A DNA stretch of 64,000 nt from Nymphaea colorata (Eukaryota > Streptophyta > Magnoliopsida > Nymphaeales > Nymphaeaceae): the NCBI RefSeq assembly GCF_008831285.2, contig NC_045139.1:16970354-17034353 (forward strand), in the 5' to 3' direction. Numbering within the stretch: position 1 is the first letter of the stretch; every line of letters begins with the position of its first letter. The notes beneath the pieces are model-generated. The model made no database searches and had not been told where the DNA came from. It saw only the letters and a program-made list of their open reading frames with translations. Positions 24,701 through 34,806 of this stretch are shown piece by piece. The position numbers and the translations under genes were made by a program.

Positions 24701-27700
24701 CTCAAGCACAAGGTCTTTCATATCTTCTCCAGCAGGACCTTCGACCATCGCTAACAGCATATTAAGGCACGGTTGCAGTGATGGTACCAACTCACGGAAG
24801 AGCCCTTCAAACTTCCCAGCAGCAAGAGAACGGAACATTGTACGCAGTAACAGCATATATGCAAGTGGTCTTTCAATCTCAGTAGCATTTTTCATGCAAA
24901 CTTCCATTATGACGGAAACATGTGGCAGTAGAACACGTTCATTGTCTGCAGGAACTTTAGAAACAGCCACAAAAAGATGTCGAAAAAGTTGCAGAACCAA
25001 ATTTGAGGCAGGCGTATCTGGCTGCTTCAGTACATCAAGACGGCTCACAAGAAAATTAACCAGTACATCTGCAAAGTGCCTTAGGATCTTGGGAGATTGT
25101 AGAAGGGTAGATACTATTTGAAGTAGCTGATTATTAGTGATCATGCACTCAAAAAATTGTGGCATACACAATGCAAAAATATCCATGAGGTCTCTAGGTT
25201 CCATTATCAAAAACATCTGGGAAAACTGAACTAGCATGTCCTTCTCTTCATCTTTGTCTTTAAAGATTTCCAAGCAATGAACGCCACTCTTCAGGATGCC
25301 TGATATGTAACGGACCTAGAGAGAGAAGATCCCAATGACTGAGCCTTCAAACAAACAGAAAAGATCACTGGGTCTGAGTGCACACATTAGTATTGTTTAA
25401 TTACCTCATCTTCCCTCATCCCTGCAGAAGTTTCAGGAGAAGGTGGTGAAACTTGACCTGGACGATTGACATTAGCATGACTGATGCTCCAAATTATAGT
25501 TTTCATCCCTGGACAAAAGCACATCCAGAGAACCGCTTAGCGCAAGCACATTGTAGAATAGAAATGCTACAATAGCACGACATTTGCGAAGTTTATAATC
25601 CATAACAAATCTATTTCAACCAATGCCCTTAGGCGGCCATACGTAACATATAAATAAACAGAAAAAGACGAAACAACATAAGCAAAGTCTAAGACTCTGA
25701 ACCTGTGTTTAACAGGTCAAGGGTATTAGAGATATAGAAAAGAACGAGAAAAATATAAAGACCCAGGTACTCACTATAATCCTGCAGCTGAAGCCACAAA
25801 AGGAAAAATCTATGTTCAAGTATTTTGTCACTTCCACTTTATGAGAAATAAAATAAAGATGGAAGATTTGTAATACTCACCCATGACCAAAGTTTTAATC
25901 AGCTGCTTACAGTCACCAACCTCCTTTGAGTGTTCTTGAGGAACCTGAAAATTAAGCACTGCCTGCAATCATGTAAACAATAATATTCTGTGTCAACAGA
26001 TTCTCCATTTTTATGTCCTCTCATATATTTTAATATTACAAGTTCCATAAAAATTGCCACATCCATGAATCTGCGGCCACATCCGTATGGTCTAGATGGT
26101 TTAACAGTTTAAATGGCATAACCAAGTTAAAGAAAAAAAGAAATCTGCATATTGCACTTACATTAACATTTTACACACTTTTTATGGCAAACATTTCCAT
26201 GGCCCAAAAAGCTATGATATGGAACATTATACAGGTCTTGGGCACACAAAAGAAGGTACAAAAATGCAAAAGACTATCACACATGATTGCAGATAGGAAC
26301 ATTTGATACAATATTCTTTTATTGACTATGAGCATATCAACAATCTAAGTGTAAATATTCCATGTTGCCAATCATAATTTCTTAAATTCTTTGTTCAAGG
26401 ATTTCACTCTTAACATGATATTCACGCCCCTATTATTTAGATCAAGTAAAAGAACACTTGATTACATGCCATCAATATGCATATGTGAACATAAATGCAC
26501 CTACTATAGCTGCATAGCATACAATTGCAACCTCAGGTCTGGACTCTGAAGCTTATGTCAAGCATACTCCAGTCATAGACATATTCAAGCAAATACGTCA
26601 CTAAAGCAAAAAACTGCAAGTCTTTAACTATTACACTCTTCACTCTTCAGACACAAGTATCACAGAAGAAAGGTTGAATTTAAACCTGCACAGGAAGCTC
26701 AAATTTCGACTGCAAAGAACTGTGCTTTCCTTCCTCGCCATCTTTAAGCAGCTAATCACAAAGCAAAAGAACAATAACAAATGAAACCCAAAACGTAGAA
26801 GAGAGAAAGAGAGAGTAATTATATTGTAATCTCTCTCAAAAAAACACCTAATAAAATGAAAAAAAAATCAAAATTTAAAACTACTCCCAACCTGTGGAAT
26901 CGTGCGCTTGAATGTACCAAATTTCCCCACAAAAGCATCTAAAACCCTTAACTAGAAGAAAGGGAAAATGTGAAATTAGTATGAGAAGATGACAACAAAA
27001 ATGTGAGAGGATCCAAAAGGGTAAAATATGCAACAAAAATGTTACAAATAATTAAGCAGGTGAGATAAGAAGCAGAGCCAATAGTACAAGCAACAAAGAG
27101 ACGAACCATTGAAATCATAAAACAGTATAAATTATAAAATACAAACCAGCATAGTGCGGGATTCTTCTCTATGTTCTTCATCATCACCCTTGTTATAAAT
27201 AGACTCCACCTACAAAAGCACCCCAAAACAAATCAATTCATGTAGCAAAGTTGATCAAGATGTTAAATTTTTGCAACATAAAAAGGATACCTACTTACCA
27301 GATTTAGCATCAACCTAGCACATGTGGTTTGGACACTAACCGGCAAGGAAGAATCATGCACGTTCCTTGAAAATAGGTAGACAATTCGTGAAAGCTGCCA
27401 AACAAGGCTAGTTCTCAAATCTCAATAGATGACTCAAAAGCATTCAAAAGTTTCTGATGTTTGAACAATGCAAATAAGCAAAAATTTTAACTGATATGAA
27501 AAGATACACTTGTCAAGGCAGGACACAGTTGACACATGAAGTTAAAGGAACATTTTTATGTTCATCAAGAGTTCTGCTTGTTGGGATCTTTTTTGCTGCC
27601 AAAGGCAGTTATCCTTAAGTGGCCTGACCAATAGATTTATGCAACGTATAGAATTAAACTTAAGTCAACCCTTTATTCAATCTACCACTCATCTTCCCTT

Positions 27701-30700
27701 AGCAAATGATTCCAGACTTTGGTAAGACAGTCTGACATTCTAAAGCCTACAGATTAGAGTTTTCCTTTCTCTGCCCTTTTTTTTTTTTGGAGGGGGCGGC
27801 GAAGTGCGCAATGGGGTCCTCCATATTCAAAATGGACAGCGTAGCAATTATTGTTCAGTCATCAGTGTTCATTTAGTAGATATACTCTCTCTAAAGTCTA
27901 AAGGACTGCCAGCAATGCCCATAGCTGGCAGTCAAAAGATGGGGACCTATCTATGGAATATGGATACTTGGGCAAAATAAAAAAGGCATGCATTTGGGGA
28001 ATATAGTCCCCTTGAAATCGCTCCACAATGCTCAAGCATTATGTCCTTATTATTTGAAATTTTAATTTCAAGCTTCTTTAGGATGTATAAGCAGGATGTT
28101 TAAATGATTCAGTTATTTATTTACTTTAAGAGGCCAAAACCATTCTTGTGGTGCTTCATTCCTTTTCTCATCCATGTTCCCTTGGTTGATAAAGGAGCCA
28201 CCTTTCTCCAGCCTTAGGCCATAGGATTTCGTGAGTTAAACCATTTACTTGTCATGTTATAAGAAAATTTGTAATGCAGCGTCACATTCAATGTTTTTTT
28301 CATGCTTGCGTTGGATTTTCCCAGTAGAGCATCTATCCTGTTAGGTGATGCAGCTTGCCCTGCACCAATGCCCTTGACCATAGAAATAATGTCTTTTAAG
28401 TGCCATTGGTTGGAAACTTGGAATTATCAAGTAAATATAGTCCTGCTATTTGGCTCAGCACCAGATTGGTTTCATTTGGAAGTGGTAGGCTCTACAAACA
28501 TGTTGGACATGCTTTTACTAGTTATACTTAGAAATTTTGCGGTAGAACCCTTTTGTCATCAGGTTTCATACATCTTATCTGCTGTGCGGCAAAATTTGCG
28601 CAATCAACCTGTTCATTTTTTAAATGACTTTTAGAGGAAAGAACATCAGGTTACACCCCGTATCGTACGATACGTGTGTAAAATCAAAAAGGGGACCGAC
28701 GGCCCCTTTTGTGCGTGTTCCTTTAAAACCTACGCTAGAGATTTTCTCCATTTGCATCAAGCTTTGCCGGTGAAGAAGCTTTCTTTCTCGTTGTGGGGAG
28801 TCTGGGGACGGTGGGAAACTTGGAGAAAGAGGGCTTTTTGGTTTCTAACACCAATAAGGTAAGAAATAACTCATTTTTGCCGTTGAATAGTTCATTTCTC
28901 TTATTTCCTACATTTATTTCATTATTTGTATGTTTTTAGTTGTATGTTCTTATTTTGGAATGTGTTGTTCATACTTCATACTTCATATACATGAATGTTC
29001 CTTTAAATACATATTTCTTGATTTTTTTCTGAATTTTGCTTGTTTTTTCGGATTTTTTTGGATTTTTTATGATCTTTTTCTATTTTTTTATGAATTTTTA
29101 ATATTTTAAAAAATTAAAAAAATAATTTTATGATACATTTATGATACGTAACGATACGCGATACGCTACGCCTTTGATAACATTGAATCTGAATGCTTAA
29201 GTTTAATTGTTGCAACTTCCAAAACAAACCTGTGCAAGTGAAAGGTCTGCCCGAACATGATGAATTAGTTCTGCAAGCAGGCTGTAAGCCAACGGCCTCA
29301 ATGTCTCGAAACACAATCTTCCAGTTCCCACTAGGACCCTACATAATAATAATAAAAAAAAAAAAAGACAGAAACTATAAGATGGGAGTGATGGCACATT
29401 TAAACAGCTAAGTTATGTAAAACAAAAACAGTTAGTGCAACAAACATAGAGCAGTATTGCCACCATATCAGAAAGATGCAATTCGTATTACGGCAAAGGG
29501 CATGTTTGCAAAGTAAAGTAAAAGATGAAATATTTCCAGGACTCACTGAAGGAATCCAAAAACTCACGAAATTTAGTCTGATCCACCACGATCATATTAA
29601 CAACAATCAAAAGTATGACAAACACCATATCAATAGGACGTAATTCATGATAGGGCAAAAGACATGTTCATAAGTAAAGAACGACATGAAATATTTCAAG
29701 GACTGAATCAAATAATCCAACAAGTTAAGAAATGTAATCAGAACAACAAATAACATATTAAGCCAAAATCAGGAGTACCTTTGAGAGGCCCCTCCCATCT
29801 GAGTCTAACTAGTGTCTCAATTAGATCAAAAGCTTTGGTACTTTCAAAAATTGTTCCATAGTGATAAACATAGCTCCAGCAATTTCCCATGATGTTTTTC
29901 TCAGTGGTTATTTTGAAAAATGACTTTTCTCATGAAAATCTCGATAAAACTAAAAAAATAAATGTGGTTTTTCAAGAATGGTATGGAATAATATGCCCAC
30001 TGGTATTTTGTTGCAAAAAAAAAAACTAAAAAGATTTTCACAAGGCGATTTTATGCTTAAAATGTGCAAAAAATTGAAGAAACTCTCACATGATTATTGT
30101 GCCATTTTCATATATCATGATACCTCTTTCACAGGACTTTTTTGCCAAAAGAAAAGAAAAACATTATCAGGAAGCCTCTAGTTATCTAATATGCATGTAT
30201 TTGCCATAGTCTCGAGATCGCAGACATCAATGACTATGGTTGATCATGTAAATCCTATTTTTAGTTTCCACAATTTCCCATTTTGAGAAGCATACACCTA
30301 CATAACAATCAAAATTCAAATGTGAAGTGCACAATGGTAATTGTTTAAGTTATTCTAAAGCAGCTAGATGATAATTCAGAAAAGTAAAAGAAAAAAATAG
30401 AAAGAGAAAACTAGACAAATAAAAAACACCCATGCATCAGCTTAGCATAGCATTTCAACTTCGAAGTGAACTGACTACAATTAGTGCAGAACTAAAGCAA
30501 AGTACAACATCCACTCCTTAAAAGGAAATACCTCCAGCTAAAGAAAACTAGCAATCCACTAGTCATCAATTGGAACAATCAAGAAATTCTCACAATCAGG
30601 TTTTATCTTAAAAATCTCATTCAACAACAAAATTAGTAAACCATGATATATTACACTAGCATGGACACAAAACAACCTCTCAAACTACCACCAGGGGTGG

Positions 30701-33291
30701 ATGCTTGCACTATCTCAACTTGCCAGTAGCACAAAGAAGGGTGCCAAGAGAAGGCCATAAAGAATGAGATGTGCCAGATCAAGTCCCCTGTTTCCAACCA
30801 ATGATTGTTCAAATTCTCTAGCAAACAGACTACATAAGACTTAAGTGAAAGAAGACATCTTTAAAACTAACCACCAAAAAACACAAAAGAATAGCACTAA
30901 GGTGACCTGTCTCTGCGAACACTAGTAGGACATGTCACTACGCCACTTAAGGTAACAAGTAAAGCAACAAGAAGCCAATTGAATTTCGTGAACTGTTCAA
31001 GATTTAGGAAAAGAAAATGACTACATACCGCTCTTCCAGCAGTGTATCAATTAACTTATAAAACCCTTGCCGAAAATCCGTTGAGAGAACATGTCTTGTA
31101 GCTATCAGTAACTCCTTCAATGCACCAAAAAACTCTTGATTAGAATAGAATTTTGTTCACAAGGAACAGCAGAAGAGTAACAACCGGTATCAACAGGAAG
31201 AAGGAGAATCACAGCCAATACCCTACGTATTGATACAGAATCAGGACATGTAACAAGCAAATTTACAATGCTCCTAGATATGCTCTCTTCATGTGGTCTA
31301 ATGTACTCAGCAAAGCTCTTCAGAAGATAAGTCAAAAATGAAACCGTCTGCAGAAATTGGAAACAACATAATTGTCAGTACTCAGTATATTTCAAAAAGT
31401 GCCTCAAAGTTTCGAACTAAACTCATGAAACAGGTAAAACCAATTCCACCCATGCTATAATCAAACTAACAGAAAACTGGACTGCACTGCAAACCATAAC
31501 ATGAAAGAGTAGAAATCATACCTTGACTTGTGCACCCTTGAATTCAACAAAATGGCTCTTTAAGCTAGGAGGGACTTTAGCAGGTCCCTGTATAGATATA
31601 GCAGTGACCATCAAAGGCAGAAGAAGAGGAATGTTTGTTTGCACTTGGCGCCCATATAACTGGAAAAGAAACATCACAACCAGCGGGCTCTCTGTTACTA
31701 TTTTGAAGGAGCGAGTGCTGGGATTGAGCGGCACAGGGTTTGGACCTTCATGTGGCTTCTGAGGCCCAACGTATCCCAATGAAGGCAGAGAAGATGTTGG
31801 TTCTGGATGCATATCATCAACATTCATCTCCTCGAAAAAGTAGCTAACTGTACTCTCAAAATTCTGATATATCTGCAATCATTCAGCACAAACAACAATT
31901 CACCAGTCAAAATAAAATAAAATAAAAAAGTCTGAACAAGAACCAGACTGCAGTGCCTGAATATCATATTCATAGATAGCGATTCAAGAAGGTCTTTTTA
32001 CTTTATCATCCTTCCCTACCAAATTCTATTTGAGACAATCAATAAGACCACTATATACCCTCAAAGTTACACCATGGCCTTCTTTTCTTCTCTTTCACGT
32101 GCAGAAAGTTGGTATAAGTTGGGTTCTACCATTTTCAGACTATAACAAATTGTTCTGTTTGACACAGCAAATAGCCTAAAATATAGACTGATATAAACTT
32201 CTCACCAACACACACCAACAAGATTAGAACGAATGGGCATGAATTCCTTTAGCACATGGATAAGTTGGAGTGACGAGTCAGGTATCCCTGTCAACCTTTC
32301 CGTAGAATTGATTGAGGACTAACATATTAATATCAAATTTTCGGTGGATTTAAGCTTGAGGGGTACAATTGTTCAGATCGATTCACGTTAAGAGGTCATG
32401 TGTGATTATTAATTGGTCAGTAACTTGAATTCCACGCACATATTGTGTAGCGCAAGAACATACTTCCCATAGTGGTTCTAGGTCTCCGCTCGTAATACTG
32501 TGTCAAAGCAACGGCTAATTGAGGAGCGAAACTACTAACCTTCTTCAATCATTTCACAACACCGTCCAAACCAACGGTTAATTGGGGAGAAAAACGACTA
32601 ACATTCTTCAATCATTTCACTAGTACATGGAAGCATACCAGTCCATATGCCAACTTCCAACCATCAAATACCACGTCGAAACAACAGACACCCAAGGAGG
32701 ACTCTACCGGAGGTGGATTATCGACAAAGATGATCCGGGACAGGAAGAAAAGCAAGGTGGGCACCAACCTTGCAGACGAAGTCGAGGAAAGGCTGGACCT
32801 CGGCCTCGAGGGTCGGGCGGAAGTTGCGGAGAAGGTCGAAGATGATACGCATGCAGATGAGGCCGTTCTCCTCGTTGTCGAGGGTAAGGACTTGCATGGC
32901 AACCTTCAGGAGGTCTTGAACGAAGGGGCGGAGCACCTCGCTGTGGGGCAGCCGGTTGAGGACCTCGACGACGACGTTGCGCACCTTGTGTTCGATGCTG
33001 TCGGAGAACTGCGGCTTCGTCAGATGCGTCAGCACGGATGAGAAGGCCCTGAAGTAGCACTTGAGGAAGTTGAGGTACTCCGACGTGTGAGCGACCTCGA
33101 GGCTGTCCCTGACCTCCATGGCCAGCTGCAACCTCGTCTGCATCGCTGCAAAACCACGAGAACATCAGTATCCAAGCAAAACCCTAGAACGCCCAAACAA
33201 GGAGAGTCAACAAGGGAGGGATTGAGATAGTACGGATTTCTGGCTCAATAAGACGACGAGCATGCTGCTCGAAGTTCTGAATAGGGCTCAT
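5878..33291 (-). CDS. TRA1: TRA1/TRRAP, PIKK-family scaffold of SAGA and NuA4 histone acetyltransferase complexes
   Basis: Thirty-six coding exons join in frame to 11,535 nt, about 3,844 residues, close to the usual length for plant TRA1. The protein begins [19 protein letters not shown], the conserved plant TRA1 start, and ends with the FATC tail [11 protein letters not shown]. Order: HEAT-repeat solenoid (roughly residues 1-2550), FAT region (roughly 2600-3200), PIKK-like kinase fold (about 3460-3770), FATC (last 33 or so residues). TRA1/TRRAP binds transcription activators and recruits acetyltransferases to chromatin in the nucleus. The catalytic motifs are degenerate (GGRSPNK in place of GDRHxxN), as expected for this non-catalytic PIKK. 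The basic stretch KRVKVE near residue 2024 could be a nuclear localisation signal. There are no in-frame stops and all junctions keep phase, so the gene looks intact. Arabidopsis has two paralogues, TRA1A and TRA1B; which one this matches best is not decided. Confidence 0.97.
6314..6506. repeat. 67-bp tandem repeat, about three copies, in TRA1 intron 35
   Basis: Copies begin at 6314, 6381 and 6449, each starting TTARCTGGC and containing a CCNCMTAGCTAGTTAGCA-like core followed by GGCTGAGG. The unit is 67-68 bp and copies differ at several positions. It sits between the exons for the kinase-like fold and the FATC domain. Confidence 0.9.
15000..15360. other. Long purine-rich strand-asymmetric tract in TRA1 intron 22
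   Basis: The plus strand is overwhelmingly A and G over most of 15040-15360, so the TRA1 pre-mRNA is a long pyrimidine-rich run here. It produces a spurious low-complexity Phe/Leu/Ser reading frame on the minus strand. I see no gene in it. Confidence 0.75.
17411..17486. repeat. Short direct duplication in TRA1 intron 21
   Basis: Two adjacent copies of a unit of about 36 bp, each containing CTCAGCATATCAACCTCA or TTCAGCATATCAACCTCA followed by AAATAAA and CAACAAA. Confidence 0.8.
18140..18237. repeat. Short direct duplication in TRA1 intron 21
   Basis: Two adjacent imperfect copies of about 50 bp, sharing CTAACTCATMAGAGACA and TCTCRYCAAG. Separate from the duplication near 17411 in the same intron. 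Confidence 0.7.
28655..29180. mobile_element. Possible non-autonomous element in TRA1 intron 6, flanked by GATACG motifs
   Basis: A perfect 16-bp palindrome CGTATCGTACGATACG lies at 28659-28674, and a related cluster of GATACG motifs lies at 29142-29170. Between them the sequence shifts from a mixed region to a very T-rich one. The arrangement suggests an inserted element with related ends, but I cannot fix target-site duplications or a family. Confidence 0.45.
29461..29745. repeat. Imperfect tandem duplication, about 162-bp period, TRA1 intron 5
   Basis: Two copies starting CACCATATCA near 29461 and 29623. Both contain GGCAAARGRCATGTT, then GATGAAATATTTC or CATGAAATATTTC, then a GGACT block, in the same order and spacing. 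Confidence 0.8.
32503..32620. repeat. 62-bp tandem duplication in TRA1 intron 2
   Basis: Two copies share CAACGGYTAATTGRGGAG and CTTCAATCATTTCAC with a period of about 62 bp, just upstream (in plus coordinates) of TRA1 exon 2. Confidence 0.85.
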
Positions 33292-34806
33292 CTTCGAGTT
33301 TCGATGATTTCCCTTCTCCTTCCCCTCTGGAAGGGGTGAGAAGAAGGTCTTACGACTTCAGAGGAGTAAAAGACAGCATTCAACCAAACTCGGAGAGCGA
33401 AAGAGAGAGAGAGAGAGAGCGCGCGCCAAAGAGAGAGAACAGGAAAGGGGAGAGGGAGGGGGGGAGGGATTTAGAAACTGCTTCGGGTGCGAGACTGCGA
33501 AGTGCGAACTGGGGTTTTCCGGCAGGCAAAGCTTTTATGTGAATCTCGGGGAGGATCCTGTTGTTAGCTGTTCAATCAATTCGCCCCAAATTCGAACCAG
33601 TTCTTGGGAGAATTGGAAGGTACAAGGACTCTCGATTCATCAAGATTTATATTGGCGGTTGATTTTTCAAGACAATTGGTTGATAAAAAAATAAAAGAAA
33701 AATAACTTAATTAATGTTACGTTCTTAGAATGTTATATCATGTTAAGTGCTTAAAATATTATATCTATCTTTATCGTCGAAAGATGAATGTCCAAATGAT
33801 TCATTACAAAACTAAGTAAATTCTCATATTTATCCATTTCCCCTTCCTCTTCTGCCATCCATAACCAACTTGACTCTCAACTAACCGCCAAGAAGAACAT
33901 GCACGATAAAAAATAACATTTATAACATAGTACTCAGTGTATTTTCGTTCATGCGCCATAACTCAAATAACACTAAACGTATAATCCACTTTATCAATAG
34001 CTATACCAGCTATGTTATGGTCCATGAAGCTAGTGTTTCTCGCACTATGTATAAATACATGAGCAATTTTATCAATCAACAGAAGATGAAGAGCTAAAAA
34101 CTTTGGCTCCATCTATACCAACATGAAATGTCAAAACAAGGGAAGGATGACAAGTTCGAAGGTGGGTCTTAGATGAGAACCGAATATTCCAGCAATCCAG
34201 TCCACGTTTCCAAACTAAGGTACCGTTTGCTCTTCTATAGTCAAAGTTCTAGAACACCATTGATTTTGGAATTTTGAAAATGAGAAAGAAAATCAACGTT
34301 TCCAAAACTTGGTTGTGTTTGCAAATGGTGAACTTAGTTTTGTGAAACGAGAGAATGAGAAGGAAAATCAACATTTCCAAAACTCGGTTGTGTTTGTCAA
34401 ACAATGCATTAGTTTTCTGGGAAAAAAAAAATAGCGTTTGATGCGCATCAACGGATTGAAAGTCAGATCGTTGGGAACCTTTATTTGAAAGTTCATAAAA
34501 AGCTGTGGGGCGCTCATGCAGTTTTTTTAAAAGTATGCGATATGTTCTCAAATTACGCGGAACATTCTGAGACTTACTGAAAATTTCTACCCAACAGACG
34601 ATGCGACGTTTATTCTTTTTCATCTTAGAGACATGTTTCTCTATTCTTTCCCGTCCGACAAGTGATTGTGTTCAAACCACCGTCACTGGCGACCGGCGCG
34701 GAGGATTCTGACAACGACCGGCGAACTTGAGGAACTGGGATCGTTTTCTGTTTCTTTATCGTTCCCTTTTGGAGGAGGAATTCGTTCTGCGGGGAAACCA
34801 GAAAAA
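33292..34806. promoter_or_regulatory. Head-to-head spacer between TRA1 and AP2S
   Basis: The start codons of TRA1 (minus) and AP2S (plus) face away from each other 1.5 kb apart, so both promoters must lie here. Next to TRA1, 33395-33475 is GA-rich on the plus strand, which is CT-rich in the TRA1 leader, a common feature of plant 5' UTRs. I see no clear TATA box for either gene. The middle holds a 75-bp tandem duplication. Confidence 0.6.
34270..34418. repeat. 75-bp tandem duplication in the TRA1-AP2S spacer
   Basis: Two copies share AATCAACRTTTCCAAAACT and GGTTGTGTTTG with a period of about 75 bp. Confidence 0.85.

Larger units (their letters stand above)
20079..33291 (-). other. TRA1: TRA1 exon map, exons 1-18
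   Basis: Coding exons in transcript order: 33234-33291, 32769-33145, 31522-31872, 31222-31347, 31029-31114, 29230-29338, 27299-27394, 27147-27209, 26892-26951, 26686-26751, 25881-25962, 25405-25508, 24086-25315, 21798-22799, 21265-21600, 20879-21137, 20574-20796, 20079-20436. Each boundary is a GT-AG pair read from the minus strand, and lengths are phase-consistent. Exons 13 and 14 (1,230 and 1,002 nt) are the longest here and carry most of the central HEAT solenoid, including [20 protein letters not shown]. Introns 2, 5 and 6 exceed 800 nt and carry repeat-like DNA. Confidence 0.9.

Noticed and set aside
25787..25793. A possible 7-nt microexon (GATTATA) between TRA1 exons 11 and 12, bordered by AG and GTGAG
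   Set aside because: Exon 11 (ending in one extra base) joins exon 12 directly in phase and gives the expected [10 protein letters not shown]; adding 7 nt would break the frame.
28302..28634. 110-residue plus-strand open frame inside TRA1 intron 6
   Set aside because: No family match I can recognise; may be decayed transposon sequence but cannot be supported as coding.
5878..33291. TRA1 as a pseudogene because of its size and intron repeats
   Set aside because: All 36 exons keep reading frame with GT-AG borders, and the N- and C-terminal signatures are intact.
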